The notes: a model not told the origin generated them from the sequence alone. 64,000 nt of DNA from Xanthobacteraceae bacterium (GCA_019750915.1 JAIENY010000022.1:1-64000), one strand, 5' to 3'. Shown: positions 16,302 through 25,620, numbered from the stretch's first letter. Translations and numbers: made by a program.

Positions 16302-16551
16302 TGTCACAGCCTTCATCTCCAATCGCCCGGAAAGCCCGGCATTACAGATTGATTGTACACTGAGCAGGATAAATCAGCACTACCTGTTGAGCGGCACTCC
16401 ATCGCCCGCGGACTTCGTATGACGCCTTGGCCGGTCAATGACAAATTGAAGCAATCTTGTCCGGCCGCCACGCGCGCGGCCAACCGGACCCTGTGTCACA
16501 AGCGCGGCGAATGGAAACCGGCGTTTGCGGGAATACGTTCCGGCGAACTCA

Positions 16552-16570
16552 TCCGGCCTTGCAGGCCGGA
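16552..16570 (-). terminator. Possible hairpin terminator after gapR
   Basis: A perfect 8-bp stem TCCGGCCT / AGGCCGGA with a 3-nt loop lies 15 bp past the gapR stop. It lacks a U-run, so this is a weak call. Confidence 0.35.
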
Positions 16571-16584
16571 CGGGCTGACCTTGA

Positions 16585-16857
16585 TCAGAGAATCATGCCC
16601 AGTGCCTGCATATAGGTTTCCAGAATTGTTTCCTGCTCCTGGCGCTCGTCGGCGTCCTGCTTGCGCAGACGTATGATGGCGCGCAACGCCTTGACGTCGA
16701 AGCCGTTGCCCTTCGCCTCGGCGTAGACGTCACGGATGTCGTCGGAAATCGTCTTCTTTTCTTCCTCAAGACGTTCCACGCGCTCGACGATTGCCTTGAG
16801 CTGGTCCTTGGCGAAACGGTGCGCGGCGTCTTCTTTCACGGCGGCTGCGGTGGCCAT
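16585..16857 (-). CDS. gapR: GapR (DUF2312) nucleoid-associated protein
   Basis: This 90-aa protein is a clear GapR homologue. In Caulobacter GapR binds overtwisted AT-rich DNA ahead of replication and transcription and is needed for chromosome replication and cell-cycle progression. The core [35 protein letters not shown] and [13 protein letters not shown] is nearly invariant in the family. The first part is a long coiled coil. The start ATG ([10 protein letters not shown]) has AGGAG about 8 bp upstream. It appears monocistronic. GapR occurs widely in alphaproteobacteria, supporting the taxonomic reading of the window. Confidence 0.95.
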   Translation of the reverse strand: MATAAAVKEDAAHRFAKDQLKAIVERVERLEEEKKTISDDIRDVYAEAKGNGFDVKALRAIIRLRKQDADERQEQETILETYMQALGMIL

Positions 16858-17051
16858 CGTCTGAACTCCTGAAACTGTAATGAGGTGGCGCTGGCCTGCG
16901 GGGGTCGCGTCTTTGAGTTTTCACACTCATGCGTGCGGCCTGTCCCGTCAAGGACGACGCCACTCTCGTCCACAATGCCCACAACGTGGAAAAAAGCCGC
17001 TGATATCTTGCTGAATTTTCTTGCCTTGCGCGAAGCGCGCATGGCGGGCGA

Positions 17052-17369
17052 TCAATGCCCGGCGGCGGCCTTTTTCATGGCCGCGATCTGTTCGGGGCTC
17101 GCCTCGCGCTGGTATTTCTCTTTCCATCTCTCATAAGGCATGCCGTACACGGCTTCCCGCCCCTGATCCTTGGTCATCGGAACACCCCGCTCGTCGGCGG
17201 CATCCTTCATCCAGTTCGACAGACAATTGCGGCAAAAGCCCGCCAGATTCATCATGTCGATGTTTTGAACGTCGGTGCGGTTCTGCAGGTGGGCGACCAG
17301 CCGGCGGAAAACCGCGGCTTCGAGCTCGGTCTGTGTGGTCTTGTTCATCGCCGTCTTGTCGCTCGCCAT
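17052..17369 (-). CDS. DUF1244 family protein
   Basis: This 105-aa conserved alphaproteobacterial protein carries the hallmark NIDMMNLAGFCRNCLSNWM, with two closely spaced cysteines, followed by VYGMPYERWKEKYQ. The family has no established function that I can name. The Cys pair (CRNC) could bind metal, but that is inference. GGAGG lies 5 bp before the ATG; a second in-frame Met (MNKTTQTE) is a possible alternative start. It stands between gapR and the DUF1036 gene and looks monocistronic. Confidence 0.88.
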   Translation of the reverse strand: MASDKTAMNKTTQTELEAAVFRRLVAHLQNRTDVQNIDMMNLAGFCRNCLSNWMKDAADERGVPMTKDQGREAVYGMPYERWKEKYQREASPEQIAAMKKAAAGH

Positions 17370-17531
17370 GACAACCTCCGATTCAACCGGCGCGCGGCGG
17401 TCGTTGCCCGCTGGGCGCTCCTCTTTTATACAGCCTGAGCAGAGATAGCGTGGAACGCGGATTTTGCCAGTCCCTCATTCCGTCCGGACCGAGGTTGGAA
17501 ACCGGTAAGCAATTGAGTTAACTTGCAGATC

Positions 17532-18104
17532 ATGAAGATAGCGCATCCCGAACAGGCTATTCGAAGGCACTTCGTTCCGATCCTGCTCGGAGCCGTGATT
17601 GCCATTTCCGCTCTTTGCACTTCGTCCGGTGCTGCTTTTGCCGATTTCCGGCTCTGCAACAATACCCCGAGCCGCGTCGGTATCGCACTTGGCTACAAGG
17701 ACAGCGAAGGCTGGGTCACCGAGGGTTGGTGGAACATCAACGCCCGCGCCTGCGAGACGCTGCTGAAAGGCACGCTGGTGGCGCGTTACTATTACATCTA
17801 CGGGCTCGATTACGACCGCGGCGGCGAATGGTCTGGCAAAGCCTTCATGTGTTCGAAGGACAAGGAATTCACGATCAAGGGCACCAATGACTGTCTGGCT
17901 CGCGGATTCGACCGGACCGGGTACTTCGAAGTCGACACCGGCGAACAAAGCTCATGGACGGTGCAACTGAGCGAGTCGGCCGAAACGAGCGTGCCGCGCG
18001 CGCCGAACCTGCCCGGCCTGCCGAATGCTCAAGGTTCACAGACCGGCACAACCCTTCCGCCTGCTTCGCTGCCGCCCGCCTCATCGCCTGCTCCGCAGCA
18101 ATAA
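17532..18104 (+). CDS. DUF1036 exported protein
   Basis: This 190-aa secreted or membrane-associated protein has a signal peptide ending near SSGAAFADF. The DUF1036 domain begins FRLCNNTPSRVGIALGYKD and continues with GWVTEGWWNI, a cysteine in NARACETLL, YYIYGLDYD, and further cysteines in MCSKDKEF and NDCLARGF; even Cys spacing suggests disulfides. The last 35 residues are Pro/Ser-rich. The family is common in alphaproteobacteria but has no assigned biochemical role. The start is the ATG (MKIAHPEQ); the Shine-Dalgarno is weak. Confidence 0.88.
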   Translation: MKIAHPEQAIRRHFVPILLGAVIAISALCTSSGAAFADFRLCNNTPSRVGIALGYKDSEGWVTEGWWNINARACETLLKGTLVARYYYIYGLDYDRGGEWSGKAFMCSKDKEFTIKGTNDCLARGFDRTGYFEVDTGEQSSWTVQLSESAETSVPRAPNLPGLPNAQGSQTGTTLPPASLPPASSPAPQQ

Positions 18105-18336
18105 GGCGAGCCGCAGCAAGCCGGATTATGCGGAAACCGACATCTTCGCGATGTCGCCCGCGTTCGGAAGCGTTTCCACCTTCCAGCAAGCGTCGTGCCC
18201 CCCGGAAAATATGATTCTGAAACGATGCGGCGCCGCAGCATCGAGGCTGGCACCGGACAATGCGCTGATTTGTCTGCGGCGGAAGAGAACGTGTCCCCCC
18301 GCACACCGCACCGTGCGGGCCGTCAGGAAGCAGGCA

Positions 18337-18966
18337 CTAAATGTCCCGGCCCTCGACCTTTTCCGTAAGGGTCTTCACAAGATCGGGCACCTTGTCGAGA
18401 TGAGGATTGATCTCGAGTGCGCGGCGGAACGCCGCCAGCGCGTGCTTGTCGTCTCCGGTTTCCTGCAGAATGATTCCCAGCCCCGCAAGCGCCCCGAAGT
18501 GACGTGGCTCGCGCCGCAGCACCTCCTGGATATCATCCAGCGAGTGGGTGTAGTCGTTCTCGAGGTAGAACAGTGTCGCGCGCTTGTTCCAGGCTTCCAC
18601 GTAATCGGGCCGGATCTTGATGATCGCATCGAGCAGCTTTTGCGCAATCTCAAGTTTCTTGGCCTCCAGCGCCACTTGCGCACGCGCCATCAAAAGTGCG
18701 GCGGTGTCGCTCGGCGTCTTCATCCAGATCGCCCAAATCCGCGCCTCGACCGCCCGGGCACTATCCTCATCGGGCGCGGCCTTCAGCGCGCTGAACAGAA
18801 AGTCGAGATTCTTGGTGCGGGCGGAATCAACACGCGGCAGCTTCGAGGGCGCCTGAGGGATCGATGGCTTCTCCCTCGGTTGCGCAAGGCAGGGAGACAG
18901 CGCGAGCATCGCAGCGATGGCAATGCCGCCGTTCAACTTCAGAACAGGGGACAGACGGAAACTCAT
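18337..18966 (-). CDS. Exported tetratricopeptide-repeat protein
   Basis: This 209-aa protein has an N-terminal signal segment (GGIAIAAMLALSPCLA), so it is probably periplasmic. At least three TPR-like helix pairs occupy roughly residues 80-195, for example EIAQKLLDAIIKIRPDYVEAWNKRA, a middle pair with LDDIQEVLRREPRHFGALAGLG, and one with ALAAFRRALEINP. TPRs mediate protein contacts; no catalytic domain is visible. Partners are unknown. Confidence 0.88.
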   Translation of the reverse strand: MSFRLSPVLKLNGGIAIAAMLALSPCLAQPREKPSIPQAPSKLPRVDSARTKNLDFLFSALKAAPDEDSARAVEARIWAIWMKTPSDTAALLMARAQVALEAKKLEIAQKLLDAIIKIRPDYVEAWNKRATLFYLENDYTHSLDDIQEVLRREPRHFGALAGLGIILQETGDDKHALAAFRRALEINPHLDKVPDLVKTLTEKVEGRDI

Positions 18967-19095
18967 TCCCCCAGTCTAGACACGGAAAACGCCGCCTGCA
19001 AAGCCAGACGGCGTCAAACGGACGTGATGGTGAGGACGTGGTGACCGCCGACAACAGCGTCTGGCAACCACCAGCCGCTAGCGATCCAGCAAAGA

Positions 19096-19221
19096 TCAGC
19101 CCTGACGCGCCTTGAAGCGGCGCTGGACCTTGTTGATCACGTAGACGCGGCCCTTGCGGCGGACCAGACGGTTGGCGCGATGACGGCCGCGGAGGGATTT
19201 CAGCGAGTTACGGACCTTCAT
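19096..19221 (-). CDS. rpmJ: 50S ribosomal protein bL36
   Basis: This 41-aa gene is too short for the ORF track. It begins [18 protein letters not shown] and ends [11 protein letters not shown]. It is the cysteine-free (zinc-independent, YkgO-type) form of bL36, one residue class longer than the CxxC form, and is usual in alphaproteobacteria. It sits alone here, outside any ribosomal protein operon, as in related genomes. Arg/Lys content is very high, as expected. Confidence 0.95.
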   Translation of the reverse strand: MKVRNSLKSLRGRHRANRLVRRKGRVYVINKVQRRFKARQG

Positions 19222-19452
19222 GGGACAATGCTCTTCCAAAAGGCCGTGTACGACAGCCTAAATTGCTTCAGTTCGAGATTGGGTAATCCGCGCAGCAGAG
19301 CCGTCAACGGATGCGGGTTTCTAAGCAGGGCGGGACGGAATGTCAATGCAATCAAGGCCTTTTCCGGAGATTTCAGCCCGCTGAAACCACCTCTTTTGCT
19401 TGGGCCACGGTCCTTTTCACTCTGAAATCATTACACAAATCCGCAAGTCTGG

Positions 19453-20379
19453 TCACGGACGGACTCCGTTTCGAGGCCGGGCGGAGCCGGACAGGCGTTT
19501 CGTCAGAAACTCGATCAGTGCCTCGACTCGCGCGGGCCGCGGACCACCCGGCGGCATGACCAGATGCACCGCGGCTTCCGCCTGCCGCCAGTCCTTCAGG
19601 ATGACCTCAACCTTTCGGGCCGCGATCGCCTCGCCAATGATGAAATCGGGAAGATCGGCGATTCCAATTCCAGCAATCGCGGCAGGCACCAGCGCCTCGC
19701 CATTATTGACCCGGAGCGGGCCGCCGGGCCGCACCGAGACCTGTTCACCCTTCGCGTTGGTGAAGTGCCATGTGTTTTGCGTGGTGAGGTAGGTGTAGCC
19801 GAGGCACTTATGTTGGGCGAGATGCATCGGATGCGTCGGTCGCCCGTGTGCCTTCAGATAGGACGGAGCGGCAACGAGATAACGCGCCATCGGACACAGT
19901 CGCCGCGCCACCAGCGAGGAATCGGGAAGGTTCGCGATCCTTACGCCGAGATCGAAGCCATCTCCGATCAGATCGACCATCGCGTCGCTCAGGTGCACAT
20001 CCACTGACACCTCCGGATATGCGGCAAGAAATTCCGGCAGCAGCGCCGCGATCACGCGAGCGCCGTACGTCATCGGCACCGCGATGCGCACCAGTCCGCG
20101 CGGCGTCGCCGATTGTGCCAGCGCCTCGTTTTCAGCCGCTTCGCCGTCCATCAGCAGCCGCGCGGCGCGTTCGGCCAGTTTTTGCCCGGCGTCAGTGAGC
20201 GCAAGCTGCCGCGACGTGCGGTTGAACAGCCGCGCGCCGAGCCGCTCTTCAAGCCGGGTGACCGCCTTCGACACCGTGGCCTTCGACAGCGCCAGTTCCT
20301 TGGCCGCGCCAGCGAACGAGCGCATCTCGACCACCTTGGCGAAGATCGCCAGCGCCTCAAAGTCCGGGAGCTTCGACAT
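19453..20379 (-). CDS. LysR-family regulator divergent from the pirin gene
   Basis: This 308-aa protein has an N-terminal winged helix-turn-helix (FAGAAKELALSKATVSKAVTRLEERLGARLFNR) and a periplasmic-binding-protein-like effector domain beginning near PRGLVRIAVPMTYG. It belongs to the AaeR/DsdA-like LysR branch with short DFDLGVRIANLPDSSLVARRL-type motifs. It is transcribed away from the pirin and wrbA genes, and the intergenic region holds an inverted GAAAC/GTTTC array. It probably controls the pirin-wrbA pair. Confidence 0.93.
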   Translation of the reverse strand: MSKLPDFEALAIFAKVVEMRSFAGAAKELALSKATVSKAVTRLEERLGARLFNRTSRQLALTDAGQKLAERAARLLMDGEAAENEALAQSATPRGLVRIAVPMTYGARVIAALLPEFLAAYPEVSVDVHLSDAMVDLIGDGFDLGVRIANLPDSSLVARRLCPMARYLVAAPSYLKAHGRPTHPMHLAQHKCLGYTYLTTQNTWHFTNAKGEQVSVRPGGPLRVNNGEALVPAAIAGIGIADLPDFIIGEAIAARKVEVILKDWRQAEAAVHLVMPPGGPRPARVEALIEFLTKRLSGSARPRNGVRP

Positions 20380-20398
20380 CAGGGCATCATCACATATT

Positions 20399-20426
20399 TA
20401 GAAACAATAAGTTTCAATAGTTTCTA
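20399..20426. promoter_or_regulatory. GTTTC inverted-repeat array between lysR and the pirin gene
   Basis: The AT-rich stretch contains TAGAAAC (20399-20405), GTTTC (20411-20415) and GTTTCTA (20420-20426). The outer arms form a 7-bp inverted repeat and the inner pair GAAAC-aataa-GTTTC forms a second. Its position between divergent genes fits a LysR binding region overlapping the promoters. Confidence 0.5.
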
Positions 20427-20488
20427 TTTATGCACGACAACCGAACAGATAGCTAGAGGTCATCAAATCTACATGGAGGATGACTGAG

Positions 20489-21187
20489 ATGATTGAAGTC
20501 AGGCCATTTGAAACGCTCGGCGCCGCTGACCACGGCTGGCTCAACGCCAAGCATCACTTTTCTTTCGCTAGCTATCACGACCCCAAACGCATGTCGCACG
20601 GCGCCATCCGGGTCTGGAACGACGACGAGATCGCTCCCAACACGGGTTTCCCACCGCATCCGCACGCGAACATGGAAATCATCACCTATGTCCGCGAAGG
20701 CGCGATCACCCATCAGGACTCGCTTGGCAACCACGGACGCACCGAAGCCGGTGACGTGCAGGTGATGAGTGCGGGCTCCGGCATCCGCCACGCCGAATAC
20801 AATCTCGAGCCGGTCACGACCACGCTGTTCCAGATCTGGATCGAGCCGACGAAAGAAGGCGGGCAGCCGACCTGGGGCTCCAAGCCGTTCCCGAAAGCGG
20901 ATCGCTCCGGCAAGCTCGTCACCATCGCCTCCGGCTTTGCATCCGATATCGATGCGCTGCCGATCCGCGCCGATGCGCGCGTGCTCGCCACCACGCTGAA
21001 GGCAGGCGAAAGCGCAGAGTATGCGCCGCGCTCCGACCGCAAGCTCTATCTCGTCCCGGCAACCGGCCGCATCGAAGTCAATGGCATCACCGCCAATGCC
21101 CGCGATGGCGTCGCTGTCAGCAACGAGAACGCCGTGACGATCAAGGCGCTTGTCGATGCCGAGATCGTCCTGGTGGAGGCGGCGTGA
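20489..21187 (+). CDS. Pirin family protein (YhhW-like)
   Basis: This 232-aa bicupin protein resembles E. coli YhhW, a quercetinase-like pirin. Its N-terminal cupin carries the metal ligands in PPHPHANMEIITYV (two His and Glu) and the fourth His in SAGSGIRHAEYN. The start at MIEVRPFE was chosen because GGAGG lies 9 bp upstream and YhhW begins at the equivalent point; the track start two codons earlier overlaps the ribosome site. It is followed by wrbA, suggesting a shared redox or quinone-stress role, probably under the divergent LysR. Confidence 0.93.
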   Translation: MIEVRPFETLGAADHGWLNAKHHFSFASYHDPKRMSHGAIRVWNDDEIAPNTGFPPHPHANMEIITYVREGAITHQDSLGNHGRTEAGDVQVMSAGSGIRHAEYNLEPVTTTLFQIWIEPTKEGGQPTWGSKPFPKADRSGKLVTIASGFASDIDALPIRADARVLATTLKAGESAEYAPRSDRKLYLVPATGRIEVNGITANARDGVAVSNENAVTIKALVDAEIVLVEAA

Positions 21188-21318
21188 TGATCGACCTCCT
21201 GCTCACGATGCCCGCGTTCACCGCGGGCATCAATCTGCTGATGCATCGCTCGCTTGAGCGAGCAAAGCCTGTCGCGCGGACCAGCCTTGCCAGGCTGCGT
21301 ATCCCGCGCCGCTCATGA
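21187..21318 (+). CDS. Possible small ORF coupled to the pirin gene
   Basis: A 43-codon frame starts at an ATG overlapping the pirin stop (TGATG) and reads [20 protein letters not shown] before an Arg-rich end. The overlap would allow translational coupling, but no homologue comes to mind and the composition is unremarkable. It may be only the spacer to wrbA. Confidence 0.25.
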   Translation: MIDLLLTMPAFTAGINLLMHRSLERAKPVARTSLARLRIPRRS

Positions 21319-21353
21319 CCCACACACCCTTTACCCTTTCAAGGAGACTGACC

Positions 21354-21953
21354 ATGACCAAGGTTCTCGTTCTTTATTATTCGGCCTACGGCCACATCGA
21401 AGCGATGGCGAACGCTGTCGCAGAAGGCGCTCGCGAAGCCGGCGTCAGCGTGGACATCAAGCGCGTCCCCGAACTGGTCTCCCCCGACGTCGCCAAGGCC
21501 GCGCATTACAAGATCGATCAAGCCGCGCCCGTCGCGAAGATCGAAGATCTTGCCAACTATGACGCCATCATCGTTGGCACCGGAACGCGCTTTGGCCGCA
21601 TCGCCTCGCAGATGGCGAACTTCCTCGATCAGGCCGGCGGCCTTTGGATGAAAGGCGCCCTGCACGGCAAGGTTGGCGGCGCTTTCACCTCGACTGCGAC
21701 CCAGCACGGCGGCCAGGAGACGACGCTGTTCTCCATCATCACCAACCTGCTGCACTTCGGCATGGTGATCGTCGGCCTCAACTACGGCTATGCCGGACAG
21801 ATGGGCGTGAAGGAAGTTCATGGCGGCTCGCCTTATGGCGCGACCACCGTCACTGATGGCGACGGCAGCCGCATGCCAAGCGAAAACGAGCTCGCCGCCG
21901 CCCGCTATCAGGGCAAGACCGTTGCCGAAACAGCCAAGAAGCTGCACGGCTAG
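21354..21953 (+). CDS. wrbA: NAD(P)H:quinone oxidoreductase WrbA
   Basis: This 199-aa flavodoxin-like enzyme reduces quinones by two electrons and protects against redox cycling. It begins [19 protein letters not shown], the FMN phosphate-binding loop. It continues with [42 protein letters not shown] and the insert [16 protein letters not shown] that distinguishes WrbA from flavodoxins. AAGGAG precedes the ATG. It follows the pirin gene and ends at a strong bidirectional terminator. Confidence 0.97.
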   Translation: MTKVLVLYYSAYGHIEAMANAVAEGAREAGVSVDIKRVPELVSPDVAKAAHYKIDQAAPVAKIEDLANYDAIIVGTGTRFGRIASQMANFLDQAGGLWMKGALHGKVGGAFTSTATQHGGQETTLFSIITNLLHFGMVIVGLNYGYAGQMGVKEVHGGSPYGATTVTDGDGSRMPSENELAAARYQGKTVAETAKKLHG

Positions 21954-21981
21954 GCCTTATCCCGGATCGATAATATCAATG

Positions 21982-22015
21982 AAAAAGCGGTGCCGGGGGC
22001 GCGGCACCGCTTTTT
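21982..22015. terminator. Bidirectional terminator between wrbA and the DUF3175 gene
   Basis: A perfect 14-bp stem AAAAAGCGGTGCCG / CGGCACCGCTTTTT with a 6-nt loop has A and T tracts on both sides. It should terminate both convergent transcripts and abuts the DUF3175 stop codon. Confidence 0.9.
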
Positions 22016-22416
22016 CAGGCGGCCCTGCCGAACACCTTGCGCAGTTCGTCCTTTGCCGCCTCCAGCTTCTTGCGCCGGGTGGCCGGCAGATTGGTGCCGG
22101 CACGATTGATGTAAAACACCAGCATCGACATCGCTGAGCGATACGGATCGCTTTTGCGACGATGGCTCTGCTCTGCGGATTTCTTCAACGACCGCGCGAT
22201 CGCCTTCGGGCTGCCGAGCTTGAAAACGTCCTTCTTCAGATCGAGCGCGTCGCTGGTCTGTGTGACGCGAGCCGACCACTTTTTGGCTGTTCGTTTCGAT
22301 GCGCCGGTCGCTCGGCCGTTCCGCGCGGTTTTTCGCGGACGCGAGCGGATTTGTGCCGCCGGCTTACGACGCGATGTCTTGTTCCGCGCAGCCTTGCTTC
22401 GTGTTGTCTGGGCCAT
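22015..22416 (-). CDS. DUF3175 family protein
   Basis: This 133-aa protein has a very basic N-terminal tail (repeats of Arg/Lys with Ala/Thr). The conserved DUF3175 core follows: KWSARVTQTSDALDLKKDVF, SPKAIARSLKKSAEQSHRRK and SAMSMLVFYINRAGTNLP. The family has no assigned function; the basic tail suggests nucleic-acid contact. GAGGTGG lies 6 bp before the ATG (MAQTTRSKAA). Confidence 0.85.
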   Translation of the reverse strand: MAQTTRSKAARNKTSRRKPAAQIRSRPRKTARNGRATGASKRTAKKWSARVTQTSDALDLKKDVFKLGSPKAIARSLKKSAEQSHRRKSDPYRSAMSMLVFYINRAGTNLPATRRKKLEAAKDELRKVFGRAA

Positions 22417-22500
22417 GATCGCCACCTCGGTTTGATGAGCGCTCCTGCGAAGAACGCCGATCTTCCCAAAACACGGAGGCCGCGAACATGTTCAATTTTT

Positions 22501-23412
22501 TCAGTTCGCGCGGGGGCGCGCGCTGCGTTCCTCGGATAACCGCATCCGCGGCGCCACGCCGGAGTTGCTCAGGCTGTCGGCAAGAAACAACGCCAACTCG
22601 GACACCACACGCGAATTCGACCGGCGCCCATTGGCATAGGCAACCTCGACCGCTGGAAGCAACGGCAGACCATGACTTGGCCCCAGAACACGCAGAGGCG
22701 CATGCACCAGCGCCCGCGCCAGCACGGTGACGCCCATCCCCTCGATCGCGGCAGCGCGCAGACACTCGAAACTCGGCCCGACAAAACTCATGTGCCACGC
22801 TCGATTGTGATCTTTCAGCGCAGTCTGCGCGGCACGCCGATAGGCGCATCCTTCAGGAAACAGCACCATCGGAATCGAGACACTCGACTCCGGCACGAAT
22901 GTCGGGCCGCTGACCCAGACGAGCTGCTCCTTCAGCACCACCGTGCCCAGCTGCGCGCCGGCATCCTGTTTGAAAAAGGCGAGATCGAATTCGCCGCGTG
23001 CCGTGCGCTTCTGAAGATTCTCCGATTGATTGGCCTCGATTTCAAGACCGGCCATCGGATGCATTTTCTTGAAATCCGTCAGCCAATGCGTGAAATCGCG
23101 ACCGAAGAAATCCAGCGGAACACCAAGCTTCACAAAACCAGTCAGCGCTTCATCCGACATCGAACCGAAGGCTTCGTCGTTGAGCTGCAGAATACGCCGC
23201 GCATATTGAAGCAACTTGCTGCCTTCGGGTGTGAGTTCGATCACACGTCCCTTGCGCCTCTCCAGAATGCTTTTACCGAGCTGGTCTTCGAGCTTGTTAA
23301 TCTGCTGACTGACCGTCGATTGCGATCGACCCACACTTTCGGCCGCGCGCGAAAAGCTCATGCTGTCAGCGACCAGCAGAAATGTCCTCAGACAGTCGAT
23401 ATCGAAATTCAT
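22501..23412 (-). CDS. LysR-family regulator divergent from the acetate-transport operon
   Basis: This 303-aa protein has a canonical LysR helix-turn-helix, SFSRAAESVGRSQSTVSQQINKLEDQLGKSILERRKG, and an effector domain from about residue 90. The start is the ATG at MNFDIDCLRTF; the track extension upstream is non-conserved. It is divergent from the DUF485-actP pair across a 308-bp gap. Regulation of actP is a positional inference. Its C-terminal 15 residues are Arg-rich. Confidence 0.93.
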   Translation of the reverse strand: MNFDIDCLRTFLLVADSMSFSRAAESVGRSQSTVSQQINKLEDQLGKSILERRKGRVIELTPEGSKLLQYARRILQLNDEAFGSMSDEALTGFVKLGVPLDFFGRDFTHWLTDFKKMHPMAGLEIEANQSENLQKRTARGEFDLAFFKQDAGAQLGTVVLKEQLVWVSGPTFVPESSVSIPMVLFPEGCAYRRAAQTALKDHNRAWHMSFVGPSFECLRAAAIEGMGVTVLARALVHAPLRVLGPSHGLPLLPAVEVAYANGRRSNSRVVSELALFLADSLSNSGVAPRMRLSEERSARPRAN

Positions 23413-23720
23413 GGCGCCCGTTTCCCTGGATCCGTTATCATCATATGCGATTGCGAACATCACTTTAATCGATTTTGCCACTTTTGAAGGTGCCGGTAAA
23501 GTCGTGTCGCTGTCATCGGACAACCGGTGCCGGCCAAACTCGCGGAAAGCGAGGAGCAAAGGATTAGGGAGCTGTATCGCTTATCAGCCGCGTCACACCG
23601 GGTGATGCGACCGCATCCGAGCTTAGACTTCGACTTAACCAACGCGCGTCTCTCCAGGACGTGCGAATGAAAGTGTATGGGTTATGCGATACCGATTGAA
23701 ACAAAACCAGGGGGACCACC
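23413..23720. other. Divergent intergenic region between lysR and DUF485-actP
   Basis: No gene is visible in these 308 bp. A possible plus-strand promoter is TTGCCA (about 23477) followed after 16 bp by TAAAGT. GGGGGACCACC precedes the DUF485 start. I could not find a convincing symmetric LysR site. Confidence 0.35.
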
Positions 23721-24032
23721 ATGCGTGACATGGTTTCGGTCGAGGCGGCGCACGCTTCGATCAAGGCGCTCATCGCCGAAAAACTGAAATATCTCGTGCC
23801 GATGACCATCATTTTCATGGTCGGATACATCGGCCTCACCGTACTCGCAGGCTTTGCCAAGGGCTTCGTCGGCATCAAGGTAATCGGCTCGTTCAACGTC
23901 GGCTACCTTCTGATTGCATTGAATTACCTGCTCTCCTGGGTACTCGCGATCGTCTACGTCCGCGTCGCCAACGGTATTTTCGATCCATTGGCTGCAAAAG
24001 CCGCCGCCGAAATCAAGGGAGCATCGCGATGA
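23721..24032 (+). CDS. DUF485 (YjcH-like) membrane protein
   Basis: This 103-aa inner-membrane protein has two transmembrane helices (YLVPMTIIFMVGYIGLTVLAG and NVGYLLIALNYLLSWVLAIVYV), as in the DUF485 family. These genes sit directly upstream of actP in many proteobacteria (yjcH-actP). Its stop overlaps the actP start (ATGAG), indicating translational coupling. Its biochemical role is not established; co-function in acetate uptake is inferred from linkage. Confidence 0.93.
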   Translation: MRDMVSVEAAHASIKALIAEKLKYLVPMTIIFMVGYIGLTVLAGFAKGFVGIKVIGSFNVGYLLIALNYLLSWVLAIVYVRVANGIFDPLAAKAAAEIKGASR

Positions 24033-25552
24033 GCACAACTTTCGTCATCTTCACCCTCATCCTCGCCATCTCCCTCGGCATTACGTATTGGGCGGCGATG
24101 CGTACCCGCACCACCAGCGACTTCTACGCTGCCGACAGTCAGTTGACGTCCGCGCAGAATGGTTTCGCACTTGCGGGCGACTGGTGCAGCGCGGCTGCGT
24201 TCCTTGGCTTTACAGGCCTCACTGCTCTCTACGGCATGGACGGCGCGTTTTATGCAATCGGCCCGCTGGTGGCCTTCTGCACGGTGTTGTTTTTGATTGC
24301 CGAGCCGCTGCGCAACACCGGCAAATACACGCTGGGTGACGTCATCCAGAGCCGCATGAAGACGCGTACCTCGCTGCTGGCAACCATCGTCGGCACCGTT
24401 GTCGTCAACTTCGCTTATTTGATGCCGCAAATGGCGGGCGCAGGCGTGCTGGTGAAGCTTCTCACTGGCATCTCCTACGACTGGTCGATTATTTTCGTCG
24501 GCGTTGCGATGATCGTCTATGTCGGCTTCGGCGGCATGATCGCAACGACATGGGTTCAGATCATCAAAGCTGTGCTGATGCTTGCGGCGGGCGCCATCAT
24601 CCTCGTGATGATCCTGATGCTGGTGAAGTTCAATCCGTTGACGTTGTTCGATCAGGCCGAAGCCAAAGCCGGTGCGAACTACATGCTGCCCGGCAACTAT
24701 TTGAAAAATCCGTTTGACCAGATTTCGCTCGGGCTGGGTTACGCGCTCGGTCTTGCGGGGTTGCCGCATGTCATGACACGGTTCTACACCGTGCCGGACG
24801 CCAAGACTGCACGCGGCTCTGTGGTCTGGGTCATGTTCCTCGCTGGCGCATTCTTCCTCGGCACAACTTTGTTCGGTCTGGCTGCCGCTACCTATGTCGG
24901 TGCGGACGCGATCAAAGCTGCCGGCGGCGGCGGCAACCTGACGCTGCCGCTGCTCGCGCAGTATCTTGGCGGTGGTAAAGGCACATTCGGCGGCGATCTG
25001 ATGCTCGGCTTCGTCTCGGCGGTGGCCGTGGCGACCATCCTTGCCGTGGTCTCCGCGCTGACACTCTCGACATCGGGTGCCATCGCGCACGACTTCTATG
25101 CCAACTGGCTGATGAAGGACAAAGCCGACCCCAAGACGGAAGTCAAAATCGCCCGCTACGCGGCGATCGCGATTGGTGTCCTGGCGATTGTGCTCGGCAT
25201 CCTTGCGCAGGGCGTCAACGTCGCGGTGCTGGTCATTCTGGCGATCTGCATCGCGGCCAGCGCCAACTTTCCGGTGCTGATCCTGTCGCTGTTCTGGCGT
25301 CGCTTCAACACCGGCGGCGTCGTCGGCGGCATGAGCGTCGGCCTGATCTCATCCGTTGTGCTGGCGATGATCGGACCTGCGATGCGTGGTGCGGATGCGC
25401 TGTGGCCACTGGTCAATCCGACCATCGTCTCGCTGCCGCTGGGATTCCTCGGCTGCTATCTCGGCACGATTCTCTACGGCCGCGATGCGGAGAACGAAGC
25501 CCGCTTCGATGACTTCTCGCTGCAAGTTCACACCGGCGTCAGCCCCAACTGA
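24029..25552 (+). CDS. actP: Cation/acetate symporter ActP
   Basis: This 507-aa transporter of the sodium:solute symporter family takes up acetate and similar short monocarboxylates (glycolate in E. coli). About 13 hydrophobic helices are present. Family motifs include ADSQLTSAQNGFALAGDWCSAA near the N-terminus, GLAGLPHVMTRFYTVPDAK (sodium-site region) and SALTLSTSGAIAHDFYANW. It is coupled to the DUF485 gene and ends at a strong hairpin terminator. Confidence 0.95.
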   Translation: MSTTFVIFTLILAISLGITYWAAMRTRTTSDFYAADSQLTSAQNGFALAGDWCSAAAFLGFTGLTALYGMDGAFYAIGPLVAFCTVLFLIAEPLRNTGKYTLGDVIQSRMKTRTSLLATIVGTVVVNFAYLMPQMAGAGVLVKLLTGISYDWSIIFVGVAMIVYVGFGGMIATTWVQIIKAVLMLAAGAIILVMILMLVKFNPLTLFDQAEAKAGANYMLPGNYLKNPFDQISLGLGYALGLAGLPHVMTRFYTVPDAKTARGSVVWVMFLAGAFFLGTTLFGLAAATYVGADAIKAAGGGGNLTLPLLAQYLGGGKGTFGGDLMLGFVSAVAVATILAVVSALTLSTSGAIAHDFYANWLMKDKADPKTEVKIARYAAIAIGVLAIVLGILAQGVNVAVLVILAICIAASANFPVLILSLFWRRFNTGGVVGGMSVGLISSVVLAMIGPAMRGADALWPLVNPTIVSLPLGFLGCYLGTILYGRDAENEARFDDFSLQVHTGVSPN

Positions 25553-25558
25553 CAACGC

Positions 25559-25590
25559 GCGGCCCGGCTGCAAAGCCGGGCCGCGTTCTT
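25559..25590 (+). terminator. Rho-independent terminator after actP
   Basis: A 10-bp GC stem GCGGCCCGGC / GCCGGGCCGC with a TGCAAA loop is followed by GTTCTT, seven bases after the actP stop. Confidence 0.75.
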
Positions 25591-25620
25591 CAACCCAACC
25601 GCAAGCGATGGATTAATCCC

